Origin: CAWGGS01 sp046704745
GTDB lineage: Bacteria; Desulfobacterota; Desulfobulbia; Desulfobulbales; Desulfocapsaceae
Length of the DNA stretch: 64,000 bases
Direction: 5' to 3'
Assembly (NCBI GenBank): GCA_046704745.1
Contig: JBJKRL010000147.1
Location: 1 to 64,000, forward strand
The position numbers and the translations under genes are program-made. The notes under the pieces are model-generated. The model had not been told where the DNA came from and did not search any database. It saw nothing but the letters and a program-made list of their open reading frames with translations. This document shows, piece by piece, positions 36,059-44,109 of this stretch. Position 1 is the first letter of the stretch; every line of letters starts with the position of its first letter.

Positions 36059-36841
36059 ATGTCCTACACCAACATACTCCTAGAAACCGGCAGCAAAATC
36101 GCCACAATTACCATCAATCGTCCCAAATCATTGAATGCTCTTAATAAAGAGACACTGCAGGAACTAATCGACTGCTTTACCAGAATCAAGGATGATGACG
36201 AGGTCCATATCGTTATTCTGACAGGTTCGGGAGAAAAGGCCTTTGTCGCCGGGGCAGACATTTCTTTCATGCGTCAGCTGAGCCCGCTTGAAGTCCGTAC
36301 CTTTGCCGGTCTCGGCCACCAATGCATGGACACCATCGAGCGTCTTGGGAAACCGGTTATCGCCGCCATAAATGGATTTGCCCTGGGTGGAGGCTGTGAG
36401 CTTGCCATATCCTGCGATATCCGCCTGGCAAGCGACAATGCCAAATTCGGTCAGCCTGAAGTTAATCTTGGAATCCTTCCAGGCTTCGGAGGTACCCAAC
36501 GTTTACCCCGTCTGATCGGCAGAGGAAGGGCAAGCGAATTGATTTTCACCGGCGACATGATCGATGCAGCAGAAGCCTTTCGTATCGGCCTGGTCAATCG
36601 GGTTGTTCCCCAGGATAAATTACTCCCTGCCAGCAGGGAAATGGCGCATAAGATCATCTCCCGCGGACAAGTAGCTGTACGTCTGAGCAAAGACGCCATC
36701 ATAAACGGCTTGGAGATGGATCTCGCCAGGGCATGCGACTATGAAATCGATCAGTTTGCCCTAAGCTTTACCAGCGCCGATCAGAAAGAAGGAATGGATG
36801 CATTTTTGGAAAAACGCCCTGCCAAATTTCAGGGACAATGA
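36059..36841 (+). CDS. Enoyl-CoA hydratase (crotonase family)
   Basis: Hydrates trans-2-enoyl-CoA to 3-hydroxyacyl-CoA. From the ATG at 36059, behind a GGAGGAG ribosome site, it is 260 residues. The CoA oxyanion hole is formed by AFVAGADI (about 62-69) and NGFALGGGCELA (about 106-117). Both catalytic glutamates are present, in QPEVNLGILPGFGGTQRLPR and in RASELIFTG. The C-terminal EKRPAKFQGQ is typical of short-chain crotonases. It lies 18 bp before the acyl-CoA dehydrogenase gene and after the pseudogene region, so a separate promoter in 35980-36050 is possible. Confidence 0.95.
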   Translation: MSYTNILLETGSKIATITINRPKSLNALNKETLQELIDCFTRIKDDDEVHIVILTGSGEKAFVAGADISFMRQLSPLEVRTFAGLGHQCMDTIERLGKPVIAAINGFALGGGCELAISCDIRLASDNAKFGQPEVNLGILPGFGGTQRLPRLIGRGRASELIFTGDMIDAAEAFRIGLVNRVVPQDKLLPASREMAHKIISRGQVAVRLSKDAIINGLEMDLARACDYEIDQFALSFTSADQKEGMDAFLEKRPAKFQGQ

Positions 36842-36859
36842 TCAATTGGAAAGATCGCT

Positions 36860-38023
36860 ATGAATCTCGATTTAAACGAAGAACAGAAACTCATCCAGGA
36901 TACGGCAAGGGATTTTGCCGCAGCCGAACTTGAACCTGTTGCGGCTGGTCTTGATCAGGGGCAAAATGAACCGATTTTTTTCACTAACCTGAAAAAACTG
37001 GCTGAACTGGGTTTTATGGGTCTCAACGTGAAGGACGAGTATGGAGGAGCGGAAGCAGGTACGGTTGCCTTTAGTATCGCCATGACCGAAATTGCCAGAG
37101 CCTGCGCCTCCACAGCCGTGACCGTATCGGTCAACAACATGGTCTGCGAGGTTATTCAGGCCCTGGGCAATGAAGAGCAGAAGATAAAATATTTACCAAA
37201 GATCTGCAGCGGCGATTACCCGGCTGCAGCCTTTGCCTTGACCGAGCCGGGTGCCGGATCGGATCCGTCCGGAATGACGACAACGGCTCTAACCGATGGC
37301 AACGACTGGATTTTAAATGGTTCAAAAATCTTTATTACCAGCGCTCCCTATGCAGGCGTCTTCGTCGTCTGGGCTGTAACAGACCCACGTGCGAAAAAAG
37401 GAAAAGGGATCAGCACCTTCCTGGTTGAAAGCGGAACGCCCGGTCTTATCATCGGTAAAAAGGAAGAGAAGATGGGACAGCACGCCTCGGCTACCAATGA
37501 GGTCCTGTTTCAGGATTGCCGGGTGCCGGGTAATGCCATCATGGGAAATCTTAATGATGGCTTCCGGGTGGCTGTTGGAGAACTGGCTGGAGGGAGGATC
37601 GGTATCGGCTCACTGGCTCTCGGGGTTGGTTTGGCGGCTATGGACTTTGCCACAAAATACTCCCTGGAACGGTCTCAATTCGGGCAGAAAATCAGTCAGT
37701 TTGAGGCCATTCAATGGAAAATCGCCGATATGTACACAAAGCTTGAAGCCTCACGGCTTCTGCTTATGAATGCCGCCTTCAAAAAGGAACAGGGCAGATC
37801 TTTCACCAAAGAGGCATCCATGGCCAAGGTATTTGCCACCGAATCGGCCAATATGGCCTGCTACGAAGCCATGCAGATTCTCGGTGGTTACGGCTATACC
37901 CGTGATTTCCCAATCGAGCGCTACACAAGAGATGCCAGAATTACAACTATTTACGAAGGAACAAGCGAGATCCAACGCCTTATCATCTCCCGTGAGATCC
38001 TACGCTCCTTTGGGGGGCAATAG
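36860..38023 (+). CDS. Acyl-CoA dehydrogenase (short-chain, butyryl-CoA type)
   Basis: An FAD enzyme that makes trans-2-enoyl-CoA; electrons go to an electron-transfer flavoprotein, which is not encoded in this window. At 387 residues it has the usual length. FAALTEPGAGSD appears as FALTEPGAGSD near residues 125-135, MGQHASATNEV near 205, the FAD/CoA segment QAMQILGGYGYTRDFP appears as MQILGGYGYTRDFPIER, and the catalytic base is Glu in IYEGTSEIQ, the position used by short- and medium-chain enzymes. It ends the plus-strand beta-oxidation run and converges with the 361-aa unknown gene 10 bp away. Confidence 0.95.
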   Translation: MNLDLNEEQKLIQDTARDFAAAELEPVAAGLDQGQNEPIFFTNLKKLAELGFMGLNVKDEYGGAEAGTVAFSIAMTEIARACASTAVTVSVNNMVCEVIQALGNEEQKIKYLPKICSGDYPAAAFALTEPGAGSDPSGMTTTALTDGNDWILNGSKIFITSAPYAGVFVVWAVTDPRAKKGKGISTFLVESGTPGLIIGKKEEKMGQHASATNEVLFQDCRVPGNAIMGNLNDGFRVAVGELAGGRIGIGSLALGVGLAAMDFATKYSLERSQFGQKISQFEAIQWKIADMYTKLEASRLLLMNAAFKKEQGRSFTKEASMAKVFATESANMACYEAMQILGGYGYTRDFPIERYTRDARITTIYEGTSEIQRLIISREILRSFGGQ

Positions 38024-38033
38024 AAAGGTTAGC

Positions 38034-39119
38034 CTACAGTTCAATTTTGAGTTCGTCGATCTCTCTTGAATATTTTTCCTTTAACGGCCAGAGAGATTTA
38101 TCCAACCATTTCTGCATATCGTTTTCAGCGGCTATCTCATGCAGGCATTCAAGAATGCCGGCCGCCAAGCGCCTTTCATCGGCCCGCCCCGTGTATTGTA
38201 TCTTGCCCTTTGTATATTTAAATTCTTCGGTAAACGGATCGAGAAATTCATATCTGTCCACCTTTTGCACGAATTTCTGTTTCAAAATGGTAGCAAAATC
38301 ATTTTTGATCTTTTTGTTACTGGTGATGAATTTCTCATAAATGAGCATGAGATACTGCAGCATCTCTACCACTCGCAATGGCCCCTTATATTCTTCCCGG
38401 TATTCAAACTCGAACTCCGGCTCAGATTCGGCCTCCTGCTTTGGAGCCTTTGCCGGAGGCTTTTCTTCGGCCTTGCTCGGGGTCTGATCCTTCTTACCGT
38501 TGTTGATGACAGAGTTGTTTCCAGTTATCTTATCCAGCAATATCCTGCGAACGTTTAGCATAGCTCCGGTCTTTCTCGATCTCTCGATCAAGCCGGTCTG
38601 CATATTTTGGGCAGGAACGAGTTGCCATTTGCTATCAGCGGAAACTGCCCCGATGACTTGGCCGTTATGCATAAATAATAATGCCAAATCATCCTTTGAG
38701 AAAGCGACCTCTATGTACCCTGTCAGACGGTCTACTGTCATCTTGCGGATGAGTCCCTCAAGATCGGTAAACTCGGTGGATAAATCTTTGTAGAGGTCTT
38801 CGGCATTGGCGACATTTGCCCAAAAAGCTATTTTTTCCGGAGGGATCTCATAGATGGAGAGTAACACCTTGCTGGATTTTGCTTCTGTCAGAAGACGGTT
38901 AACAGCCTCTTTTCCACTGACCATGGTGCCTGCATTTCTAAAGGTGCCGTTGATCAGATTGAAAGCATCAAAAAAGATAACCCCTTCCGCCGACGGCAAC
39001 TGAAAGTGTACGCAACCGGCGTCAACAATGCCCTGATAATGTTCAAACAGCTTGTCCATGTCTAAATAGTAGCTGTTCAATTCCTGGATTATCGGTGTTT
39101 CCTTGGGTATGACGATCAT
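38034..39119 (-). CDS. Unknown 361-aa cytoplasmic protein with DUF4388-like N-terminal part
   Basis: I cannot name the family with confidence. Residues 1-185 alternate helices and strands, with DRLTGYIEVAFSKDDLALLFMHNGQVIGAVSAD (about 135-168), which resembles DUF4388/PATAN modules that read out signalling state: strand, hydrophobic strand, F-x-x-G-x-hhxA. Residues 205-240 are an acidic/Pro-rich, probably disordered linker (AEEKPPAKAPKQEAE). Residues 245-361 are helical and charged. No membrane segment or signal peptide. It is monocistronic and convergent with the acyl-CoA dehydrogenase gene. A signalling or scaffold role is a guess. Confidence 0.6.
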   Translation of the reverse strand: MIVIPKETPIIQELNSYYLDMDKLFEHYQGIVDAGCVHFQLPSAEGVIFFDAFNLINGTFRNAGTMVSGKEAVNRLLTEAKSSKVLLSIYEIPPEKIAFWANVANAEDLYKDLSTEFTDLEGLIRKMTVDRLTGYIEVAFSKDDLALLFMHNGQVIGAVSADSKWQLVPAQNMQTGLIERSRKTGAMLNVRRILLDKITGNNSVINNGKKDQTPSKAEEKPPAKAPKQEAESEPEFEFEYREEYKGPLRVVEMLQYLMLIYEKFITSNKKIKNDFATILKQKFVQKVDRYEFLDPFTEEFKYTKGKIQYTGRADERRLAAGILECLHEIAAENDMQKWLDKSLWPLKEKYSREIDELKIEL

Positions 39120-39397
39120 ATTTCAGTCTCCATCAAATGGTTGAATCTTCAGTTCTTTTTAAACGAAGAAACGGCTTCACCTACAAACCTGTACCGGCAT
39201 CTTTTAAATTGTTCCGATCAAATTCACCAGGAGGTCTTTGGTCGACCTAAGATTCGATATTCTACTAATCCATGAGAAAAAAAGAAACTGCAAAAACATC
39301 TCTTCCAATCTCTGAAAAAAGCCTAGCAGGTTTAGTCTTTGTTTTCAATATCTTTTCATTCACGCCATCTCCCGTAGCAGCCTTATGAAAACGAATG

Positions 39398-40633
39398 TCA
39401 AGTATGCACACCCCAAAAGAGGTAGGCTGCACCCACTGCTGCAATCATTCCCGCCAGATCGGCAATGAGTCCACCTGCTACCGCGTATCGTATACGCTTG
39501 ATGCCCACAGAACCGAAATAAACCGCCAAGACATAAAATGTCGTCTCAGTACTGCCCTGTACAACCGACGCCAAATGTCCGGCAAAGCTGTCCGGACCAA
39601 AGACCTTCATAGTTTCCACCATCATCGCCCTGGAGCCGCTGCCTGATAACGGTTTCAAAAGCATGGTCGGCAGACCGTTGACCCAGGCCGGATCAAAACC
39701 CATGGAGCTAACCAATATTTTAATCCCATGTGTAAAGAGATCCAAAGCACCGCTGGCGCGAAGCATACCGATGGCAACCAGCATGGCCACCAGATAAGGA
39801 ATGATGGTTATGGCCGTTTTAAACCCATCCTTGGCCCCTTCAATAAAGGCCTCATAGGCATTGACTCTTTTTATGAGAGCACCCAGAAGAAAAACGGTGA
39901 TTATTCCAAGAAGAAGCCCGTTGCCGATTAAAGACGAATACACGGGCAATTGTTCAGAAGGAAGATGAAAAAACCAGGCAGCCAGTCCTCCGACGAACAA
40001 TGTCAGCCCACCGATCCACGCCAAGACAACACGGTCAGGAACGATGTGCTGTCTTATCATTACAAACAGAAAACCGGCCAGGGTCGAACAATAGGTGGCC
40101 ATGAGAATGGGGAGGAAAACATCTGTCGGATCATGGGCTCCCATCTGAGCCCGGTAGGTGAAGATGGTCACCGGTATAAGTGTCACCGACGAAGTATTAA
40201 GCACCAGAAACATTATCTGAGAATCACTGGCGGTTTCCTTGTCTTGGTTCAACTCCTGCAACTCCTGCATAGCTTTAAGTCCAATCGGAGTAGCCGCATT
40301 ATCAAGACCCAGCATGTTGGCTGCCATATTCATGGTAATGGAAGACAACGCAGGATGCCCCTTGGGCACATCGGGAAATATTCTTGAAAACAGCGGAGAA
40401 AGCCAGCGGGCCAGTGCAGCGAGAAAGCCGGCTTCTTCTCCAATCCGCATGAAACCGAGCCATAGACACATCACTCCGGTCAAACCCAAAGCGATCTCAA
40501 AGGCAGTCTTGGCATTGTCGAACCCGGCCTTTACCAACAAGGTAAAGATGTCCTGTTGTCCATTGATCAGAAACTGAAACAAGGCAGTCGCAAAGGCCGT
40601 AAAAAAAAACCCAACCCAAATGGCATTAAGCAT
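39398..40633 (-). CDS. SpmA/SpmB-type nucleoside-recognition (Gate) membrane protein, fused
   Basis: An inner-membrane protein of 411 residues from the ATG at 40633, with about 10-11 membrane segments and two Gate domains: one at about 45-175 (with NMAANMLGLDNAATPIGL, typical of SpmA) and one at about 240-400 (LLKPLSGSGSRAMMVE, typical of SpmB). So it is a natural SpmA-SpmB fusion, as found in many Proteobacteria that do not form spores. The transported solute is unknown. The start overlaps the upstream TauE gene by 8 bp; the longer frame from 40687 would overlap by 62 bp and is less likely. Confidence 0.85.
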   Translation of the reverse strand: MLNAIWVGFFFTAFATALFQFLINGQQDIFTLLVKAGFDNAKTAFEIALGLTGVMCLWLGFMRIGEEAGFLAALARWLSPLFSRIFPDVPKGHPALSSITMNMAANMLGLDNAATPIGLKAMQELQELNQDKETASDSQIMFLVLNTSSVTLIPVTIFTYRAQMGAHDPTDVFLPILMATYCSTLAGFLFVMIRQHIVPDRVVLAWIGGLTLFVGGLAAWFFHLPSEQLPVYSSLIGNGLLLGIITVFLLGALIKRVNAYEAFIEGAKDGFKTAITIIPYLVAMLVAIGMLRASGALDLFTHGIKILVSSMGFDPAWVNGLPTMLLKPLSGSGSRAMMVETMKVFGPDSFAGHLASVVQGSTETTFYVLAVYFGSVGIKRIRYAVAGGLIADLAGMIAAVGAAYLFWGVHT

Positions 40634-41435
40634 GAAAGAAGACACCCCAGGCCATTTTCGTTGCCACCACAACCAGAAGTAGGGCAAAGATCTTTTTCAA
40701 CCTGGGAACGGGAAGGCTGTGGGCAAGTTTGGCACCCAATGGAGCCGTTACTACGCTTGCCATGACTATACCGGCCAGGGCAGGAAGATAAACAAACCCT
40801 ACAGAAAACGCCGGAAGTGATGATTTGTGAAAACCGCTCGCCAGATAGCCCAATGTTCCGGCTACGGCAAGGGGAAAACCGATGGCTGAAGCTGTGCCGA
40901 TAGCGTTGTGCACAGGAAGATTGCACCATATCATGAACGGAACCGACAGAGATCCGCCACCGATTCCAACCAGGCTGGATATTATTCCGATGACCCCTCC
41001 GGCCGAAAACATTCCGACACTGCCGGGGAAATCACGTGTGGCGGGAGGTTTTTTATCGAGAATAAGCTGCACTGCGACATAATAGAGAAAAATCACAAAA
41101 AAACCTTTGAGAAAACCGGTGGTCAGCCTCGACGCCAGCCAGGCCCCGGTAAAAGTCCCAATTACTATACCTCCTGCTATCCTCCTTACAACCGACCATT
41201 CCACCGCACCTTTTTTGTGGTGGGCGATAAAACTGGATACGGAAGTAAATACGATACTGGCCATGGAAGTGCCAAGAGCAAGATGCATCAAATGGAATGA
41301 GTCGATTCCTTGAAGGGTAAAACAATAGACAAGCATTGGGACAATGACGAGTCCACCGCCGATCCCGAGAAGACCAGCCAAAATGCCCCCAATCACGCCG
41401 ACTGCAACGTAAATTAAAAGTATGCTGAGATGCAC
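40626..41435 (-). CDS. TauE/SafE (TSUP) family anion exporter
   Basis: An inner-membrane protein with 8 predicted segments in two repeats, each starting with a glycine-rich motif: GGILAGLLGIGGGLVIVPML at about residues 16-35 (counted from the GTG) and SLVGIGGGSLSVPFM in the second half. TSUP proteins move sulfite, sulfonates or organosulfur compounds. The start is uncertain: the ATG at 41486 overlaps the HxlR gene, whereas a GTG at 41435, after an ACAGGAT site, leaves a 13-bp gap and puts the first helix near the N-terminus as usual. It lies between the HxlR regulator and the SpmAB fusion gene, probably one operon. Confidence 0.85.
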   Translation of the reverse strand: MHLSILLIYVAVGVIGGILAGLLGIGGGLVIVPMLVYCFTLQGIDSFHLMHLALGTSMASIVFTSVSSFIAHHKKGAVEWSVVRRIAGGIVIGTFTGAWLASRLTTGFLKGFFVIFLYYVAVQLILDKKPPATRDFPGSVGMFSAGGVIGIISSLVGIGGGSLSVPFMIWCNLPVHNAIGTASAIGFPLAVAGTLGYLASGFHKSSLPAFSVGFVYLPALAGIVMASVVTAPLGAKLAHSLPVPRLKKIFALLLVVVATKMAWGVFFHA

Positions 41436-41448
41436 GTTTTCATCCTGT

Positions 41449-41775
41449 CTAACTGATTGTCTTTGCCCATTCTTTAGACCAGTCACCCAAAGGTTTCAAT
41501 AATGTAAATAACTCGGTTCCGGTTTCGGTCAAACGATATCCTTCCAAGGTCCTCTCCAGTATTTGAGCCTCAGCCAGTTCCTTGAGTCTGGTGCTGAGGA
41601 TGGTCGGCGAGATCGTCTGACATTTTGCTTGCAAAACCCTAAATGGGGCGGGACCAGTGCTAAGGTTCCAGATAATCCCCATCGCCCAACGTCTCCCGAG
41701 AAGGTCAAACAAGACCATGATAGGTGCCCCGGTCTTTGATCCTCGTACCGGAGACCCCGGTTTTGGAATTGGCAT
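41449..41775 (-). CDS. HxlR-family transcriptional regulator
   Basis: A small winged-helix regulator of 108 residues from the ATG at 41775, which has an AAAGGAGA ribosome site. The core LLGRRWAMGIIWNLSTGPAPF, then FRVLQAKCQTISPTILSTRLKELAEAQILER, fits the HxlR pattern; the wing reads GYRLTETGTEL. HxlR proteins respond to aldehydes, quinones, hypochlorite or disulfide stress. This one has a single cysteine (in AKCQTIS, near residue 53), a position used for redox sensing in some members. It is first in a group with TauE- and SpmAB-type transporters and likely controls them. Confidence 0.9.
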   Translation of the reverse strand: MPIPKPGSPVRGSKTGAPIMVLFDLLGRRWAMGIIWNLSTGPAPFRVLQAKCQTISPTILSTRLKELAEAQILERTLEGYRLTETGTELFTLLKPLGDWSKEWAKTIS

Positions 41776-42324
41776 ACAATCTCCTTTATCTGTCGACACC
41801 ATTCAGCATGGGGGAAGAAAAACATAAGGGGAAATTTGCCCCTACCCTACAAAAATATGCTGAAACATACAATCAGAAAACCTTTCTCCTTGCTTCTTAT
41901 AAAATTTTTCATTCAAATAGTAACAAACAAAACGATACGAGCACGATTGGGAGTGATGTCTTATTGTTATTTAATAACAGCATGAGAACACTATAAACAG
42001 TTTAATATTATGGTTCAATCGACTGAAATGTACTTTATTCATACCCGAGAAAAGGAGGGCGCAGCTTAGGGACGCCTGACCCGAACCCAAATGCATTTGC
42101 ACCAGGCGCTCCAGGCGCGAACAGCATGTTCACACCTGGCAGCCGAACCGGAAAGGTGTGTCTGCCGTGGTTATAGCGGCGATCTGATTCTAGACAGATG
42201 TCCGGAAGCGATAAACTTCTTCGGGTTGTTTCCTTCAGCTTTTCTAAAGTACATGTGATCCAAAGAGTCAAGACTACCAAAAGATAGCATAAATATCGAA
42301 CCATCCCATCATTAGAGGATTATC
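41776..42324. other. Intergenic region between HxlR and gltA
   Basis: About 550 bp with no gene I can support. A minus-strand frame of 89 codons at 42035-42304 has a hydrophobic start but an unconvincing rest. The region must carry the divergent promoters of the HxlR group and gltA. An AGAGGA ribosome site at about 42312-42317 precedes the gltA ATG. Confidence 0.4.
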
Positions 42325-43611
42325 ATGGACGAAAAAGCAACGCTGCAAATTGGAGACAAAAGCTACGAGTTGGAGGTCACAACTGGTACAGAAAACGAAA
42401 AATGCATTGACATACAGAACTTACGCTCGACAACCGGTTATATAACCATGGATCCGGGGTTTGGTAATACCGGTTCCTGTTACTCCTCGATCACCTATGT
42501 AGACGGGGCCAAAGGAATCCTCCGTTATCGTGGGTATCCCATTGAAGAAATAGCCAAAAATGCGACATTTGTCGAGGTAGCCTATCTGATCCTTTACGGA
42601 GAACTCCCCGATGTAAATCAACTCAAGGCTTTTTCTTCTGTATTAAACGAGCATGCCGCGCTCCATACCAACCTTAAACATCACTTTTCCGGCTTCCCAA
42701 AAGACGCTCCCCCCATGGCCATCCTCTCGGCCATGCTCAACTTGGTCTCCTGTTTTCACCCCGATGTCCTGGAAGTTCATACTGATGGACCGGAATTCGA
42801 TAGAACCGCAGCCTTATTGCTCTCCAAAGTGCGCACCATCAGCGCTTTTGCTTATCGAATGGCCTATGGTAAGCCGTTTAATCATCCAAATCCCAATCTA
42901 AGCTACTGCGCCAATTTCCTTCACATGATGTTTTCCGAACCATTCAAGGAATATATACCAAGTCCCGTTGTAGAACGCGCAATGAACCTCTTTCTTGTCC
43001 TGCATGCCGATCACGAACAGAACTGCTCCACATCCACTGTTCGCGTGGTCGGCAGCTCGCGGGCCAACCTCTTCAGTTCGGTGGCAGCCGGAGTCTGCGC
43101 CCTGTGGGGGCCTCTGCACGGAGGCGCCAACACCGGCGTCATCAAGATGCTGGAAGACATCAAAGCTTCAGGTCGTCCTGTTACCTACTATATTGATAAG
43201 GCTAAAGAGAAAAACAGCGAGTTCAGATTGATGGGTTTCGGTCATCGTGTCTATAAAAATTTCGATCCGCGATCGATCATTCTGAAAAAACAGGTCCACG
43301 ATGTCCTGCAAGAAATGAATCTTGATGATACACTTCTGGAAATCGCCCTGGAACTGGAGACGGCGACCTTGAATGATGACTATTTCATCAGCCGCCACCT
43401 CTACCCCAATGTGGATTTTTACAGCGGCATATTGTTGCGGGCTATAGGAATTCCGCTGAATATGTATACCGTGATGTTTGCCATCGGCAGGATGCCGGGC
43501 TGGATTTCAAACTGGAAGGAGCTTCTGGAACATGACCAGCGGATTTCAAGACCGAGGCAGATCTATACCGGTTACACCCACCGCCCCTTTGTCCCGATTG
43601 AAGAACGATGA
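42325..43611 (+). CDS. gltA: Citrate synthase, type II (GltA)
   Basis: Condenses oxaloacetate and acetyl-CoA to citrate. At 428 residues it fits the hexameric Gram-negative GltA type, which has an N-terminal beta domain and is often inhibited by NADH. Active-site histidines lie in WGPLHGGANTG (about 262-272) and GFGHRVYKNFDPRS (about 304-317), and the catalytic aspartate in PNVDFYSG (near 361). It is monocistronic and followed by a strong hairpin terminator. With aceBA and the beta-oxidation genes it supports acetyl-CoA assimilation. Confidence 0.97.
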   Translation: MDEKATLQIGDKSYELEVTTGTENEKCIDIQNLRSTTGYITMDPGFGNTGSCYSSITYVDGAKGILRYRGYPIEEIAKNATFVEVAYLILYGELPDVNQLKAFSSVLNEHAALHTNLKHHFSGFPKDAPPMAILSAMLNLVSCFHPDVLEVHTDGPEFDRTAALLLSKVRTISAFAYRMAYGKPFNHPNPNLSYCANFLHMMFSEPFKEYIPSPVVERAMNLFLVLHADHEQNCSTSTVRVVGSSRANLFSSVAAGVCALWGPLHGGANTGVIKMLEDIKASGRPVTYYIDKAKEKNSEFRLMGFGHRVYKNFDPRSIILKKQVHDVLQEMNLDDTLLEIALELETATLNDDYFISRHLYPNVDFYSGILLRAIGIPLNMYTVMFAIGRMPGWISNWKELLEHDQRISRPRQIYTGYTHRPFVPIEER

Positions 43612-43626
43612 TTTCGTAACTCTCTG

Positions 43627-43664
43627 TAGATTTGCGATAAGAGGAATCTCTTATCGCAAATCTA
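43627..43664 (+). terminator. Strong hairpin terminator after gltA
   Basis: A perfect 17-bp stem (TAGATTTGCGATAAGAG with its exact complement) and a GAAT tetraloop, 16 bp after the gltA stop codon. The 3' flank ATTATCTCTCTTTTC is T-rich. Given its symmetry it may work in both directions, shielding the tautomerase gene transcribed toward it. Confidence 0.85.
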
Positions 43665-43705
43665 TTATCTCTCTTTTCTATAACCCATCAATATTTTTCC
43701 TCTGA

Positions 43706-43900
43706 TTAAGAGGAATGCAAAGTTTCTTCGATTGTTTTCCCGCCTATTCCCAAATTAGTATCCTCAAGTTCATTGATCGAAAAAACAAAATGATGATCAG
43801 GAATTTTGGTTATCCGTACGGCTGTTTCGGTCATCTTTTTGATGAGTTCTTTTTTCGTTTCCGGTGTGGTCTTGCGCATTGTAATTGTGACGATAGGCAT
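43706..43900 (-). CDS. 4-oxalocrotonate tautomerase family protein
   Basis: A 64-residue tautomerase. The ATG at 43900 with an AAAAGGAG ribosome site gives MPIVTITM, so removal of Met exposes the catalytic Pro1. The rest (KKELIKKMTETAVRITKIP and SINELEDTNLGIGG) matches the family fold; a basic residue at position 9-10 (RK) fits the substrate carboxylate site. Members ketonise or isomerise dienols or act as cis-CaaD-like dehalogenases; substrate unknown. The longer frame to 43984 is spurious, because it runs through the repeated promoter region. Confidence 0.88.
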   Translation of the reverse strand: MPIVTITMRKTTPETKKELIKKMTETAVRITKIPDHHFVFSINELEDTNLGIGGKTIEETLHSS

Positions 43901-43922
43901 ACTAAGCTCCTTTTGAAAGAAT

Positions 43923-43981
43923 TTGATACATATTTTGTACTTTGATACATTTAATATACCTTGATACTTTTTTAGTATCAA
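43923..43981. repeat. Three TTGATAC direct repeats at exact 19-bp spacing plus one inverted copy
   Basis: TTGATAC occurs at 43923, 43942 and 43961, each start exactly 19 bp apart, and GTATCAA follows at 43975-43981. The last direct and the inverted copy form a 7-bp stem with a 7-nt loop. The array sits in the divergent promoter region between the tautomerase gene and the acyl-CoA ligase gene, beginning 22 bp upstream of the tautomerase start. Phased spacing of about two helical turns suggests cooperative binding of a regulator. Confidence 0.65.
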
Positions 43982-44109
43982 CAATTTTTTCTTAAAACTT
44001 TTGGTTCGATCAGGCGCCTTTTAAACAGATTGGACTTTCCCTGAAGGATGGAGTATTACCCTAGTATCTTCCCAAAATATAGCGACATCAACAAATGGAG
44101 GAAATGCCC

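Noticed and set aside
42035..42304. An 89-codon minus-strand frame with a hydrophobic start before gltA
   Set aside because: The rest of the frame does not look like a protein, there is no clear ribosome site and no family match.
43923..43981. Direct repeats considered as replication iterons
   Set aside because: Only three copies, no replication initiator gene or DnaA boxes nearby; a promoter operator fits better.
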